From the NCBI GenBank assembly GCA_937981555.1, contig CALJOK010000004.1:62001-126000 (forward strand): 64,000 nt of DNA, read 5' to 3'. Below the pieces are notes generated by a model. That model worked only from the letters and a program-made list of their open reading frames with translations. It ran no database searches and was not told the DNA's origin. This DNA comes from an uncultured Saprospiraceae bacterium (GTDB lineage: Bacteria; Bacteroidota; Bacteroidia; Chitinophagales; Saprospiraceae). Below are positions 18,960-26,744 of this stretch, piece after piece. The position numbers and the translations under genes were made by a program. Each line of letters opens with the position of its first letter. Within the stretch, counting starts at the first letter, position 1.

Positions 18960-19655
18960 TTAATTTTTTTCTAACAATTCATTTACATTTTTATCTTCTC
19001 GAACATAACCATCTTCGAGATAGATAATTCGATCTCCATACTCCGCATTTTTTTCGGAGTGAGTTACTTGAATGATAGTCATTCCTTCCGCATGTAATTC
19101 TTTGAAAAGTTTCATAATCTCTTCGCCTTGTTTGGTATGTAGATTCCCAGTAGGTTCATCTGCGAGGAGTAGTTTTGGTTTTCCAATAATCGCTCTTGCT
19201 AGTCCTACTAATTGTTGTTGTCCACCTGAAAGTTGATCTGGAAAAAGATCTTTTTTTGCTACGATATTAAATCTGTCGAGGAGTTCAGCGACCAAAGGTT
19301 TTCGCTCTTTACTTTTGATACCTCGATAAATTAAAGGGGTTTCGATATTTTCATAAACCGTTAAATCATCAATCAAATGATAGGCTTGAAAAACAAAACC
19401 GATGTAATGTTTATAAAGCTCTGTTCGTTTTTTTTCATTGAAGCGATGTACTTCTTCGTCGAAGAAATTATACTCGCCTTTGTTCGCGGCATCAAGCATC
19501 CCGATGATTTGGAGAAGGGTTGATTTACCTGCGCCGCTGTCGCCCATGATGGTTATAAATTCACCTTGTTTGACATCAAGGTTGATGCCTTTGAGTACCC
19601 AGCTTTTTTGGAAACCGCTTTTATAATATCGTTCTAAATTTTTTAGTTGAATCAT
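18960..19655 (-). CDS. ABC transporter ATPase, LolD/MacB-type (231 aa)
   Basis: Cytoplasmic ATPase of a MacB/LolCDE-like transporter. Visible motifs are Walker A GDSGAGKST (about 36-44), Q-loop FVFQAYHLI, signature LSGGQQQLVGLARAI, Walker B KLLLADEPTGN and H-loop VTHS. The usual Arg after LSGGQQQ (LSGGQQQRV) is Leu here, a small departure from the family norm and from the second ATPase nearby. Length is typical of the family. It lies downstream of the other ATPase gene, from which it is separated by 131 bp containing an inverted repeat, and 62 bp upstream of the first permease. Which ATPase pairs with which permease cannot be told from sequence. Confidence 0.95.
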   Translation of the reverse strand: MIQLKNLERYYKSGFQKSWVLKGINLDVKQGEFITIMGDSGAGKSTLLQIIGMLDAANKGEYNFFDEEVHRFNEKKRTELYKHYIGFVFQAYHLIDDLTVYENIETPLIYRGIKSKERKPLVAELLDRFNIVAKKDLFPDQLSGGQQQLVGLARAIIGKPKLLLADEPTGNLHTKQGEEIMKLFKELHAEGMTIIQVTHSEKNAEYGDRIIYLEDGYVREDKNVNELLEKN

Positions 19656-19675
19656 GTTTTTTGATTTTTAACCTT

Positions 19676-19782
19676 AGGGGCAATCCCTTGTAGTTGCCCT
19701 CCACCATGGAAATTATTACCGCAATTTATATTTTCAAATTTATTGTTCCCAGCATGCAGGGCAACCACAAGGGATTGCCCCT
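19676..19782. repeat. 25-bp inverted repeat between the two ATPase genes
   Basis: Left arm 19676-19700 (starting AGGGGCAATCCCTTG) and right arm 19758-19782 (ending GGGATTGCCCCT) are complementary at 24 of 25 positions, around a 57-nt loop. The arms are much richer in G+C than the surroundings. There is no transposase and no T-run after the hairpin on the transcribed strand, so it looks like a dispersed palindromic element rather than a terminator. It could still alter the ratio of the two ATPases by stabilising or pausing the mRNA. Confidence 0.75.
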
Positions 19783-19786
19783 ACCG

Positions 19787-20476
19787 TTATAAAAATTGAC
19801 GTACTACATTTTCCGTCACCACTTGCCCATCTAATAATCGAATAATCCTATTGCCAAATTCTGCACAATATTGCGAGTGAGTAACCATGACGATGGTAGT
19901 TCCTTTTGAATTTAAATCTGCCAGAATTTTCATCACATCATCTCCATTTGCACTATCCAGGTTTCCAGTAGGTTCATCCGCCAAAATCAATTTTGGATTA
20001 TTGACGATCGCTCTTGCTACTGCAACTCGTTGTTGTTGTCCACCCGAAAGTTGTTGTGGAAAATGATTTCGACGATGCATCATATTCATTTCTTCGAGGA
20101 GTGCTTCTGTTCTTTTTTTACGCTCAGCAGAAGGAACCTTCGTGTACATCATCGGTAGTTCAACATTTTCAAAAACAGTCAACTCATCAATCAAATTGAA
20201 ACTTTGAAAAACAAATCCCAAGTTATTTTTTCTGACGTCGGATCGCTTTCGTTCGGAAAGTCCACCAACTTCATTCTCCATGAAAAAATACTCACCTGAA
20301 GATGGGCTATCAATCATTCCCAAAATGTTCATCAAGGTAGATTTGCCACAACCGGACGGTCCCATGATGGAAACAAATTCGCCTTGATTAATTTCAATAG
20401 AAAGATCATTGAGTGCAGTCGTTTGCACTTCGTCTGTTCGGTAAACTTTGTTTAAACTTTTGGTACGTATTATCAT
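19787..20476 (-). CDS. ABC transporter ATPase, LolD/MacB-type (229 aa)
   Basis: Nucleotide-binding subunit of the MacB-like exporter. It has Walker A GPSGCGKST (about 39-47), Q-loop FVFQSFNLI, signature LSGGQQQRVAVARAI, Walker B KLILADEPTGN and H-loop VTHS, all intact. Length and motifs are standard for the family. It starts 48 bp downstream of the membrane-fusion gene and is presumably on the same sigma-54-driven transcript. Having two distinct ATPases with one fusion protein and eight permeases suggests either two transporter complexes or interchangeable subunits; this is inference. Confidence 0.95.
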   Translation of the reverse strand: MIIRTKSLNKVYRTDEVQTTALNDLSIEINQGEFVSIMGPSGCGKSTLMNILGMIDSPSSGEYFFMENEVGGLSERKRSDVRKNNLGFVFQSFNLIDELTVFENVELPMMYTKVPSAERKKRTEALLEEMNMMHRRNHFPQQLSGGQQQRVAVARAIVNNPKLILADEPTGNLDSANGDDVMKILADLNSKGTTIVMVTHSQYCAEFGNRIIRLLDGQVVTENVVRQFL

Positions 20477-20524
20477 TGTTAGAATTGTTTTAGATTTTCT
20501 ATAAGTTTTAAAAATGGAAAATTA

Positions 20525-21781
20525 TTATTGGTTTTTCAAAATCAACTCATCTTTATCTCCAAAGTTTTCATAGCTTGACGTGATGATAACTTCCCCCGGT
20601 TGGAGTCCATCTACGACTTCATAAAAATTTGGATTTAGTCTTCCTATTCTAATTTCTCTTTTGATCGCTTTCGATCCATCTTGACTTAAAATATAAACCC
20701 AGTTGCCACCAGTCGATTGATAAAATCCACCTCGCTTAACTAAAAGAGCTTCTTGCTCTGCGGATAGTTGTAATTTGACCGTAACAGTTTGACCACGACG
20801 AATGCCTTCAGGAATTTTATTAATAAATTTCATATCAACTTCAAAACCTCCGTTGACCACTTGTGGGTAAATTTTAGTGATACGCAATTGATAATCTTCA
20901 TTTGCAAAAGTGAACGAACCTTCTTGTTCTGGAAATACTCTTGAAATATAAAATTCATCAATCCGAACTCTAATTTTAAAATTACTCAAATCATCAATTT
21001 GTGCAATCTGTGAACCTTCAGGAATCAATTCTCCTACTTCAACATTTAGTCCTGAGAGTTGCCCTTTGATCGGTGCTTTGACGATTAAGTTTTCTAAATT
21101 CTTTTTTGAAATTTCTAAATTCCGTTTCATCAAATCCAACGAATTTTCCATTTGCTCCTTTTGAATAATTCCCGAAAGAGAATCTTTTTCAATGCTTCTT
21201 TTGAGCAAGGCATTTCTTCTTACTAAACTTTTGTGCTCCGATTCAGTATCCTCATATTGAACTTTTGAAATGGCACTTCCTGCATATAATTCTTTTTCTC
21301 TAGCCAATCTTCTATTCAAAATATCTAATCGATATTCTGCATCCAAGTACGTTTCTTGCAAGTTCAATCGTTGCTGTTCTTGCAATAAGTTCATATTTCT
21401 AATCTGATTAATTTGAGCGATGAGGTTACCTTCTTGATTCAAATAACTCAATTGCAAATCCGAATTACTCAATCTCAAGATTGGAGTTCCCGCTGCTACT
21501 GCTGCTCCGTCTTCTACCAATTTCTCTTCAATTCGTCCACCTTCTACAGCTGCGATGATGACCGATTTGATCGGTTGTACATTTCCAGTCACAGGAATAA
21601 ACTCTTGGAAAACATCTTTGCGAACAGTATCTACCAAAATTCGACTTTGATTGACATTGAGTTTACTTGCTCCAGAAGATTTGTAAAAGGAAAAAGATAT
21701 CCATGAAATAAAACTTAAAACCAAAACGCCGATGATTGCTTTTTGCCAGACTCTGTTCTTTTTTTCAATTTGTACATCCAT
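20525..21781 (-). CDS. Membrane-fusion (HlyD/MacA-family) protein (418 aa)
   Basis: Periplasmic adaptor of a tripartite exporter. There is one N-terminal membrane helix (about 16-35), a short lead-in, a lipoyl-like half-motif VEDGAAVAAGTPILRL, a long helical hairpin rich in Gln, Leu and Glu (about 110-220), the second lipoyl half with NLIVKAPIKGQLSGLNVEVG, and beta-barrel plus membrane-proximal domains ending near residue 415. Adaptors of this type bridge the inner-membrane permease/ATPase and an outer-membrane TolC-like channel; no such channel gene is in the window. It is the first gene of the main unit, about 37 nt after the inferred sigma-54 start. ATG start. Confidence 0.92.
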   Translation of the reverse strand: MDVQIEKKNRVWQKAIIGVLVLSFISWISFSFYKSSGASKLNVNQSRILVDTVRKDVFQEFIPVTGNVQPIKSVIIAAVEGGRIEEKLVEDGAAVAAGTPILRLSNSDLQLSYLNQEGNLIAQINQIRNMNLLQEQQRLNLQETYLDAEYRLDILNRRLAREKELYAGSAISKVQYEDTESEHKSLVRRNALLKRSIEKDSLSGIIQKEQMENSLDLMKRNLEISKKNLENLIVKAPIKGQLSGLNVEVGELIPEGSQIAQIDDLSNFKIRVRIDEFYISRVFPEQEGSFTFANEDYQLRITKIYPQVVNGGFEVDMKFINKIPEGIRRGQTVTVKLQLSAEQEALLVKRGGFYQSTGGNWVYILSQDGSKAIKREIRIGRLNPNFYEVVDGLQPGEVIITSSYENFGDKDELILKNQ

Positions 21782-21828
21782 AGTTAAATGTTAGTTTTGA
21801 TTGATTATGTTCGATTTTGATAATATAT

Positions 21829-21846
21829 GTGCCAAGTAAATGCCAA
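21829..21846 (-). promoter_or_regulatory. sigma-54 (-24/-12) promoter for the fusion protein / ATPase / permease unit
   Basis: The minus strand reads TTGGCATTTACTTGGCAC. The -24 GG and -12 GC dinucleotides are exactly 12 bases apart and both elements match RpoN consensus well. The inferred start near 21818 gives a ~37-nt leader to ATG 21781. Upstream, in order, are a conserved stretch (TTAACT, then GATTTT, then TTACGGA on the plus strand), a run of 20 A, and the paired palindromes at 21907-21943. The conserved stretch recurs at 11458-11488. Confidence 0.78.
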
Positions 21847-21906
21847 TAACTTAACTCATTGATTTTGAGAGAGTTACGGATTTATTAAAAAAAAAAAAAA
21901 AAAAAA

Positions 21907-21943
21907 TGTTCACGAGTGTACAATGAGTGTTCATTTATGGACA
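21907..21943. promoter_or_regulatory. Paired 16-bp palindromes, putative enhancer sites for the NtrC-type regulator
   Basis: Site 1 (21907-21922) is TGTTCACGAGTGTACA and site 2 (21928-21943) is TGTTCATTTATGGACA. Both fit TGTYCA-N4-TGNACA, with centres 21 bp apart, as at 11516-11552. The pair begins 63 bp upstream of the -24 GG (65 bp in the other copy). This shared geometry strongly suggests binding of one dimeric activator at each palindrome. They also lie about 60-95 bp upstream of the divergent 22002 gene and might affect it. Confidence 0.72.
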
Positions 21944-22001
21944 TATTTATTGAACTAATCTCTCACCGTTGTAATTAAATAAGAATCTAAAACTAAATAA
22001 A

Positions 22002-22598
22002 ATGAATCCATATATTCATTCTGAAATATCTGTAAAGAAGAGAGGAGGCTCTATTGATGATTACTATCCAATTCATTTTTTTATGGATAGTACAAAAGAA
22101 TTATGTAGTGATAATCGCCATAGAATTTTACATAATTTATGGGGAGTTAGAAGAGTAATAATTCCAATTTTCGGGAATACCATTATCAACGAAAAGGGGA
22201 AAAAGATAAATGTAAAAGACCTATGTGAGCAAGATCATATTTTACCTGATTTTAGCAATAGATTTATTCCTACTCTGAGTGATTTTGTCAACGAATTTGA
22301 AGAATTAAGTGCAGATGAAATAATTCAAATTAATCGAGTCTATTTTTTTTTTGAAAATCATAAAGAAATTCAATCCCTTTTAATTTCTCCATTAAATGTA
22401 ACTGGAGAAATCAAGTCATTAAGACTCACACATAATACATGGTTTTGCAATGAGATTATTCCACGTATTTTTTCAACAGATTACCATTTAAGAGAAATTG
22501 GAAAAATCAACATTTTTGAAAAAATGAATTTTGCGCCATGGATGGATAATGGAAATGGATTACCTCTCTCTTGCCAAAAAATTAAAAATATAATATGA
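22002..22598 (+). CDS. Hypothetical protein with DUF6915-like N-terminal region (198 aa)
   Basis: Residues 1-105 carry features I recall from DUF6915 proteins: an N-terminal NPYIHSEISVKKRGGSIDDY segment, YYPIHFFMDSTKEL, a DNRHRILHN segment, FGNTIIN, and FIPTLSDFV. The function of that family is not known. The C-terminal ~90 residues (with LRLTHNTWFCNEIIPRIF) are not recognised. There is no signal peptide or membrane helix, so it is probably cytoplasmic. Its stop overlaps the start of the next gene by 4 bp (ATGA), indicating translational coupling. The pair is more AT-rich than its neighbours and sits between the transporter operon and its presumed regulator, which suggests insertion of an accessory cassette. 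Confidence 0.8.
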   Translation: MNPYIHSEISVKKRGGSIDDYYPIHFFMDSTKELCSDNRHRILHNLWGVRRVIIPIFGNTIINEKGKKINVKDLCEQDHILPDFSNRFIPTLSDFVNEFEELSADEIIQINRVYFFFENHKEIQSLLISPLNVTGEIKSLRLTHNTWFCNEIIPRIFSTDYHLREIGKINIFEKMNFAPWMDNGNGLPLSCQKIKNII

Positions 22599-23848
22599 AA
22601 AAATATTTTGTCAGAAATATTGGTTGGGTTTTCAATGATTCAATGTATGATAATGATGGAACTCATCAAATGGTCAAAGCTTTCGATTCAAAAGAGGAAG
22701 CAATAGAATTTAAGCAAAAAATTGATAGAGAGTATTTTACCTATGTATTTGATTGGATTCACAAATATGTAACATGGAGTGATAATAAAGATTATCAAGA
22801 GATTAAAGATTCAGTAAATGATTATTTAATTAATGAATTAGGTTGTAATCCAACTATCAGACTTTATCCAGATAATACAGAGTATTCACATTTTAGGTTT
22901 TTACAAAAACCTACTAATGCTCAACTTGATGAATTAATTAAAAGGTTTAGAGTCTCTTTTTTCAAAATTTCAGAATTTGATAAAGCTAATAACCTCACCT
23001 TTATAAATGCCATTTTTAGTGGTGATTATAATTATTCGAGCGAGTACTTAACTGATTGTGATGGAAATATAAACCTATTGTTTACTTCCAAATACGAAGC
23101 AATGGATAGGTTCAAAAAAGAAAAGATTGATGAATATGTTTTTGAAGACAAAATCTTCTTTCTTATACATAAACATGCCTTATTAAAAGAAAAATTGGAA
23201 AACCTTTCTTCTTTTCCAGATATTATAAAAGATTTTATTTCTAATAATAAACAAATATCATACTTAGATGAGCAGATAATAATTCAACCTGGAATAACTA
23301 CCGAATCTTTATTGCAATTGAATTCTCTTCTAAAAAAACCATTCCTTATTTTTGAAGAAAAAGGAATCACTCATTCGGATTTTGTAAAAGATGATTTTGT
23401 TAATACAATTCTTAAAGAGAGTGAAGGAGAATGGGAATATATCCAAGAAAGAAATGATAGATTTAATTCTATTGACGAATTAAAAAACAGTAAAGATTAT
23501 TTACTAAGTTGTAGCTTTCCATTAATAGATCGTTATCATCGTCTTAATTATCTTCATATTTTAAAAAAATATTTATTTAAATATTTTAGTGAGAAAGAGA
23601 TAATTGAATATGGTAGAACTCAAGAAAAAACAATTGAATTTTCAGGAGTAATAAAAGAATTAGAAATTATTGATGGAAATTATTTTTTAAAATCTATCTT
23701 TTGGATGAATAACTATACAAACTTTAATATGGACAAAATTGGATTAGGTTCAGGTAATACAATTCTTTTAGCTTTTGAAAATAGTCTAGAAGATTGGTTG
23801 AAGAAATATCTAGAAGATTGCCTTCAAACAATAAAAGAAGAATCTTAG
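22595..23848 (+). CDS. Hypothetical protein (417 aa), coupled to the DUF6915-like gene
   Basis: Not recognised. It is a soluble, charged protein rich in Asp, Glu, Lys, Ile and Phe, with no signal peptide, membrane helix or obvious catalytic motif. The first ~60 residues (YFVRNIGWVFNDSMYDNDG, then KAFDSKEEAIEFKQKID) look like a small alpha/beta unit. The C-terminal part contains WMNNYTNFNMDKIG and ends in an amphipathic helix. ATG 22595 overlaps the upstream stop by 4 bp, so the two products are made together and may interact. A toxin/immunity or defence role cannot be claimed from the sequence alone. Confidence 0.8.
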   Translation: MKKYFVRNIGWVFNDSMYDNDGTHQMVKAFDSKEEAIEFKQKIDREYFTYVFDWIHKYVTWSDNKDYQEIKDSVNDYLINELGCNPTIRLYPDNTEYSHFRFLQKPTNAQLDELIKRFRVSFFKISEFDKANNLTFINAIFSGDYNYSSEYLTDCDGNINLLFTSKYEAMDRFKKEKIDEYVFEDKIFFLIHKHALLKEKLENLSSFPDIIKDFISNNKQISYLDEQIIIQPGITTESLLQLNSLLKKPFLIFEEKGITHSDFVKDDFVNTILKESEGEWEYIQERNDRFNSIDELKNSKDYLLSCSFPLIDRYHRLNYLHILKKYLFKYFSEKEIIEYGRTQEKTIEFSGVIKELEIIDGNYFLKSIFWMNNYTNFNMDKIGLGSGNTILLAFENSLEDWLKKYLEDCLQTIKEES

Positions 23849-23903
23849 CCAAAGCACAAATTTACATTCATTTTTCTCAATCTTATTTTAGACTTTGATT
23901 ACT

Positions 23904-25274
23904 ATGAAAAAAGACGCCACCATTCTGATCATTGATGACGAAGAGGACATTTTGTTTTCCTTAAAAATGTTGTTGAAGCAACACTTCACACACGTCTATA
24001 CCGAAAATAATCCTTATCACATTCCTAGACTTTTGAGCCAATACGATCCTAAAATTGTATTGCTCGATATGAATTTTAAAATCAGTCAAACTAAAGGCGA
24101 AGAAGGAATTTTATGGTTAAAAAAAATCAAAGAACTCAAACCTGATTTACCTGTAATTATGATGACGGCTTTTAGTGATTTGGAGATGGCAATTGGTTCC
24201 ATCAAAACTGGTGCAACTGATTTTATTGAAAAACCATGGCGTAACGAAAAACTTTTAGCAACGGTTAATGCTGCACTCGAACTAAGCCAATCCAATCTTG
24301 CTTTGAAAAAAGCCGCTTCGCAAAAAAGTTTTTTACAGCAAGATATGAGTCAATCATTTGGAGAGATCTTAGGTAAATCACAATCGATTTTAGACTTAAA
24401 AAAAATGATTCAAAAGGTCGCACCAACCGATGCAAATGTATTGTTATTAGGAGAGAATGGAGTTGGGAAAGAATTGATTGCTCGTACGATTCATAAACTG
24501 TCGAGGCGTGAAAATCAAATTTTCATGGGTGTAGATTTGGGAGCGATTACGGAGACTCTTTTTGAAAGTGAATTATTTGGTCATGTCAAAGGTGCATTTA
24601 CTGGAGCAGATAAAGATAAAACAGGTCGGTTTCCAGCAGCTTCAGGTGGAACATTATTTCTGGATGAAATTGGAAATTTGCCGATTAGCTCCCAACCGAA
24701 ACTTTTGCAAGCGTTAGAAAATAAAAGCGTTTTTCCAGTTGGTTCTGCTTCGCCAATTCCTGTTGATGTAAGAATTGTTTCTGCTACTAATATGCCTTTG
24801 GCAAAAATGATTCAAGAACATACTTTCCGTCAAGATTTGCTTTACAGAATTAATACCGTCGAAATTTCGATTCCACCTTTGCGAGAACGAGGGGAAGATA
24901 TCATCATCTTGGCAGAACATTTCCTTCAACTTTATCGAAAAAAATATTTTAAAGAAGCGCTCACTTTTCACAAAGACACTTTGAAAAAAATGCTGGGTTA
25001 TCCTTGGCCAGGAAATATTCGCGAACTACGACACAGCGTCGAGCGAGCAATTATTTTATCTGAAAATTCAAAACTAATGCCTGCTGATTTTAATTTACAA
25101 AGCAACAAGTCTTCAGAGGAACAAGAATTGGAAACGTTGAATCTAGATGAAATGGAATCTATTTTAGTACGCAAGGCTTTGGTCAAACATCAAGGAAATA
25201 TTTCAAAAGCAGCTGAAGAATTAGGATTGACTCGACCTGCGCTTTATCGTCGAATGGATAAATATGGACTTTAG
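23904..25274 (+). CDS. Sigma-54-dependent response regulator, NtrC family (456 aa)
   Basis: Transcription activator working with RpoN. The receiver domain (1-125) has the acidic pair D11/D12 and the phospho-acceptor D55 in VLLDMNF. The AAA+ domain has Walker A GENGVGKE (183-190), the sigma-54 contact motif GAFTGA (230-235), Walker B LFLDEIG (251-257) and an R-finger region with LRERGEDI. The C-terminal Fis-type helix-turn-helix is NISKAAEELGLTRPALYRRM. I place the start at ATG 23904 (MKKDATILII); an upstream in-frame TTG at 23895 is less likely. It is followed by its kinase gene. The paired palindromes at the two sigma-54 promoters nearby are its likely targets. Confidence 0.96.
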   Translation: MKKDATILIIDDEEDILFSLKMLLKQHFTHVYTENNPYHIPRLLSQYDPKIVLLDMNFKISQTKGEEGILWLKKIKELKPDLPVIMMTAFSDLEMAIGSIKTGATDFIEKPWRNEKLLATVNAALELSQSNLALKKAASQKSFLQQDMSQSFGEILGKSQSILDLKKMIQKVAPTDANVLLLGENGVGKELIARTIHKLSRRENQIFMGVDLGAITETLFESELFGHVKGAFTGADKDKTGRFPAASGGTLFLDEIGNLPISSQPKLLQALENKSVFPVGSASPIPVDVRIVSATNMPLAKMIQEHTFRQDLLYRINTVEISIPPLRERGEDIIILAEHFLQLYRKKYFKEALTFHKDTLKKMLGYPWPGNIRELRHSVERAIILSENSKLMPADFNLQSNKSSEEQELETLNLDEMESILVRKALVKHQGNISKAAEELGLTRPALYRRMDKYGL

Positions 25275-25288
25275 ATTATAGATGTAAA

Positions 25289-25330
25289 ATTATGGATTAT
25301 GAATTTCGCTCGCTTACGTAAATCCATAAT
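25289..25330. repeat. Short inverted repeat between regulator and kinase genes
   Basis: ATTATGGATT (25289-25298) and AATCCATAAT (25321-25330) form 10-bp perfect arms around a 22-nt loop containing CGCTCGCTTACG. It lies in the 86-bp gap between the response regulator and the kinase. There is no T-run, so it is not a clear terminator; it may lower kinase expression relative to the regulator. Confidence 0.5.
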
Positions 25331-25360
25331 CATGCATCCTTAATACTTAATCGAAACAGT

Positions 25361-26698
25361 ATGAATTTTTTTAAAACATTTCAGACAAAAGTATTATTGA
25401 ACTTGACCATCATCACTTTATTGTTGATGGGAATCGCTTCTGTTTTTGTACATCAAGAATATATTTTTGCTTTAATGATTTTGATTCCTACATTAATTGG
25501 AGTGCTTTGGCGTGTCTTTAATTTGGTGAATAAAACGAATACAGACTTATCGCAATTTTTGCTGGGGATTCAATACAATGATTTTGAGCAAGGCTTTGCG
25601 ACTGAGCAAATGGGTGCCTCTCACAAAGAATTGTACAGCGCATTTAATTTGATTACCGATAAATTTCGACACTTGCGTTCAGAACAAGAAATCCAAAATC
25701 AACTAATGCAAACTATCATCAGCAATGTGGATACGGGTATTTTTTGTACCGATAAAAATGGGAAATGCTTAATGATGAATACGGCGCTCAAACAACTTTT
25801 GCATAAATCTTACATCCCTACTTTTGAATCACTTCGACAAATTACACCTAACGTTTTTGAGGTTTTGGAAAAAATAAAACCAGGTGAGCGAACAATGGTT
25901 AAGGAAACCATTCAAAATGAAATTTCCCAAATTGCGGTTCAAGTTTATATTTTAAAAATCAAAGATGAAGAAATTAAGGTCTATACATTTTATAATATTC
26001 ATAATGAGTTGTCAGATCAAGAAGTAAAGTCTTGGCAAAAACTGATTCGATTTTTAGCCCATGAAATTATGAATTCGATTGCACCAATTGCTTCGTTAAG
26101 TTCCTCGGCAGTTGAGTTGATTCCTACCGATGGAAAAATTGAAGATGAAGATGCAGAACAATTACGAGGTGCATTTCGCATCATCCAAAAACGAAGTGAG
26201 AGCTTGATGACTTTTACTGAGACCTATCGAAAGTTGACTCGGATTCCGCCGCCACAGTTGAAGTCTATTAATATGAATGAGTTTTTTGAAGAAGCAAAAG
26301 AATTATTTGATCAAGATTTGAAGCAAAAAGGAATTAAGTGGCATATAAAATTTCTTTATCATGAAATTCGCTTGATGGCAGATTCGATTTTGTTAGAACA
26401 AGTTTTTATCAACATTTTTAAAAATGCGATTGAAGCTTTAGAGGGTGTGGATAATCCTGAGATTTCAGTTTTGGTGGACAAAACGCCACAAGGGAAAGTA
26501 ACCATTCAAGTGGTCGACAATGGTCAAGGGATTCCGCAAGATGCGGTGGATCAAATTTTTGTTCCGTTTTTTACGACGAAACAAAATGGGTCAGGAATTG
26601 GGTTGAGTTTGTCGCAACAGATCATTCGATTGCATGGCGGGAATATTTATTTGCAAAGTAAGGAGGGAGAAGGAACTGTGGTGACGTTGAGCATTTGA
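25361..26698 (+). CDS. Sensor histidine kinase, NtrB-like (445 aa)
   Basis: Membrane kinase partner of the adjacent NtrC-type regulator. Two N-terminal membrane helices (about 12-30 and 34-52) have only a few residues between them, so it has no real periplasmic sensor. A linker and a PAS-like region (about 110-215, with NVDTGIFCTDKNGKC) follow. The H-box is FLAHEIMNSIAPI with H234; the N-box is NIFKNAIEAL; G-boxes are VVDNGQGIP and GSGIGLSLSQQIIRLHGG. A kinase with almost no periplasmic loop probably senses the membrane or a cytoplasmic ligand, which would suit control of a membrane exporter; that is inference. A relic of a second copy of its 3' end lies at 28319-28363. Confidence 0.95.
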   Translation: MNFFKTFQTKVLLNLTIITLLLMGIASVFVHQEYIFALMILIPTLIGVLWRVFNLVNKTNTDLSQFLLGIQYNDFEQGFATEQMGASHKELYSAFNLITDKFRHLRSEQEIQNQLMQTIISNVDTGIFCTDKNGKCLMMNTALKQLLHKSYIPTFESLRQITPNVFEVLEKIKPGERTMVKETIQNEISQIAVQVYILKIKDEEIKVYTFYNIHNELSDQEVKSWQKLIRFLAHEIMNSIAPIASLSSSAVELIPTDGKIEDEDAEQLRGAFRIIQKRSESLMTFTETYRKLTRIPPPQLKSINMNEFFEEAKELFDQDLKQKGIKWHIKFLYHEIRLMADSILLEQVFINIFKNAIEALEGVDNPEISVLVDKTPQGKVTIQVVDNGQGIPQDAVDQIFVPFFTTKQNGSGIGLSLSQQIIRLHGGNIYLQSKEGEGTVVTLSI

Positions 26699-26699
26699 C

Positions 26700-26736
26700 A
26701 AAAAAAGGGGTGGAAAATAAATTCCACCCTTTTTTG
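26700..26736. terminator. Bidirectional intrinsic terminator
   Basis: GGGTGGAA (26708-26715) pairs with TTCCACCC (26722-26729) around a 6-nt loop. It is flanked by A6 on the left and T6 on the right, so it can end transcription of the kinase (plus strand) and of the small peptide gene (minus strand). A closely similar terminator is at 31963-32001. Confidence 0.85.
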
Positions 26737-26744
26737 ATTCGCAC

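Noticed and set aside
19676-19782. The inverted repeat between the ATPase genes as an insertion sequence
   Set aside because: The 57-nt interior has no coding capacity and no target-site duplication is visible.
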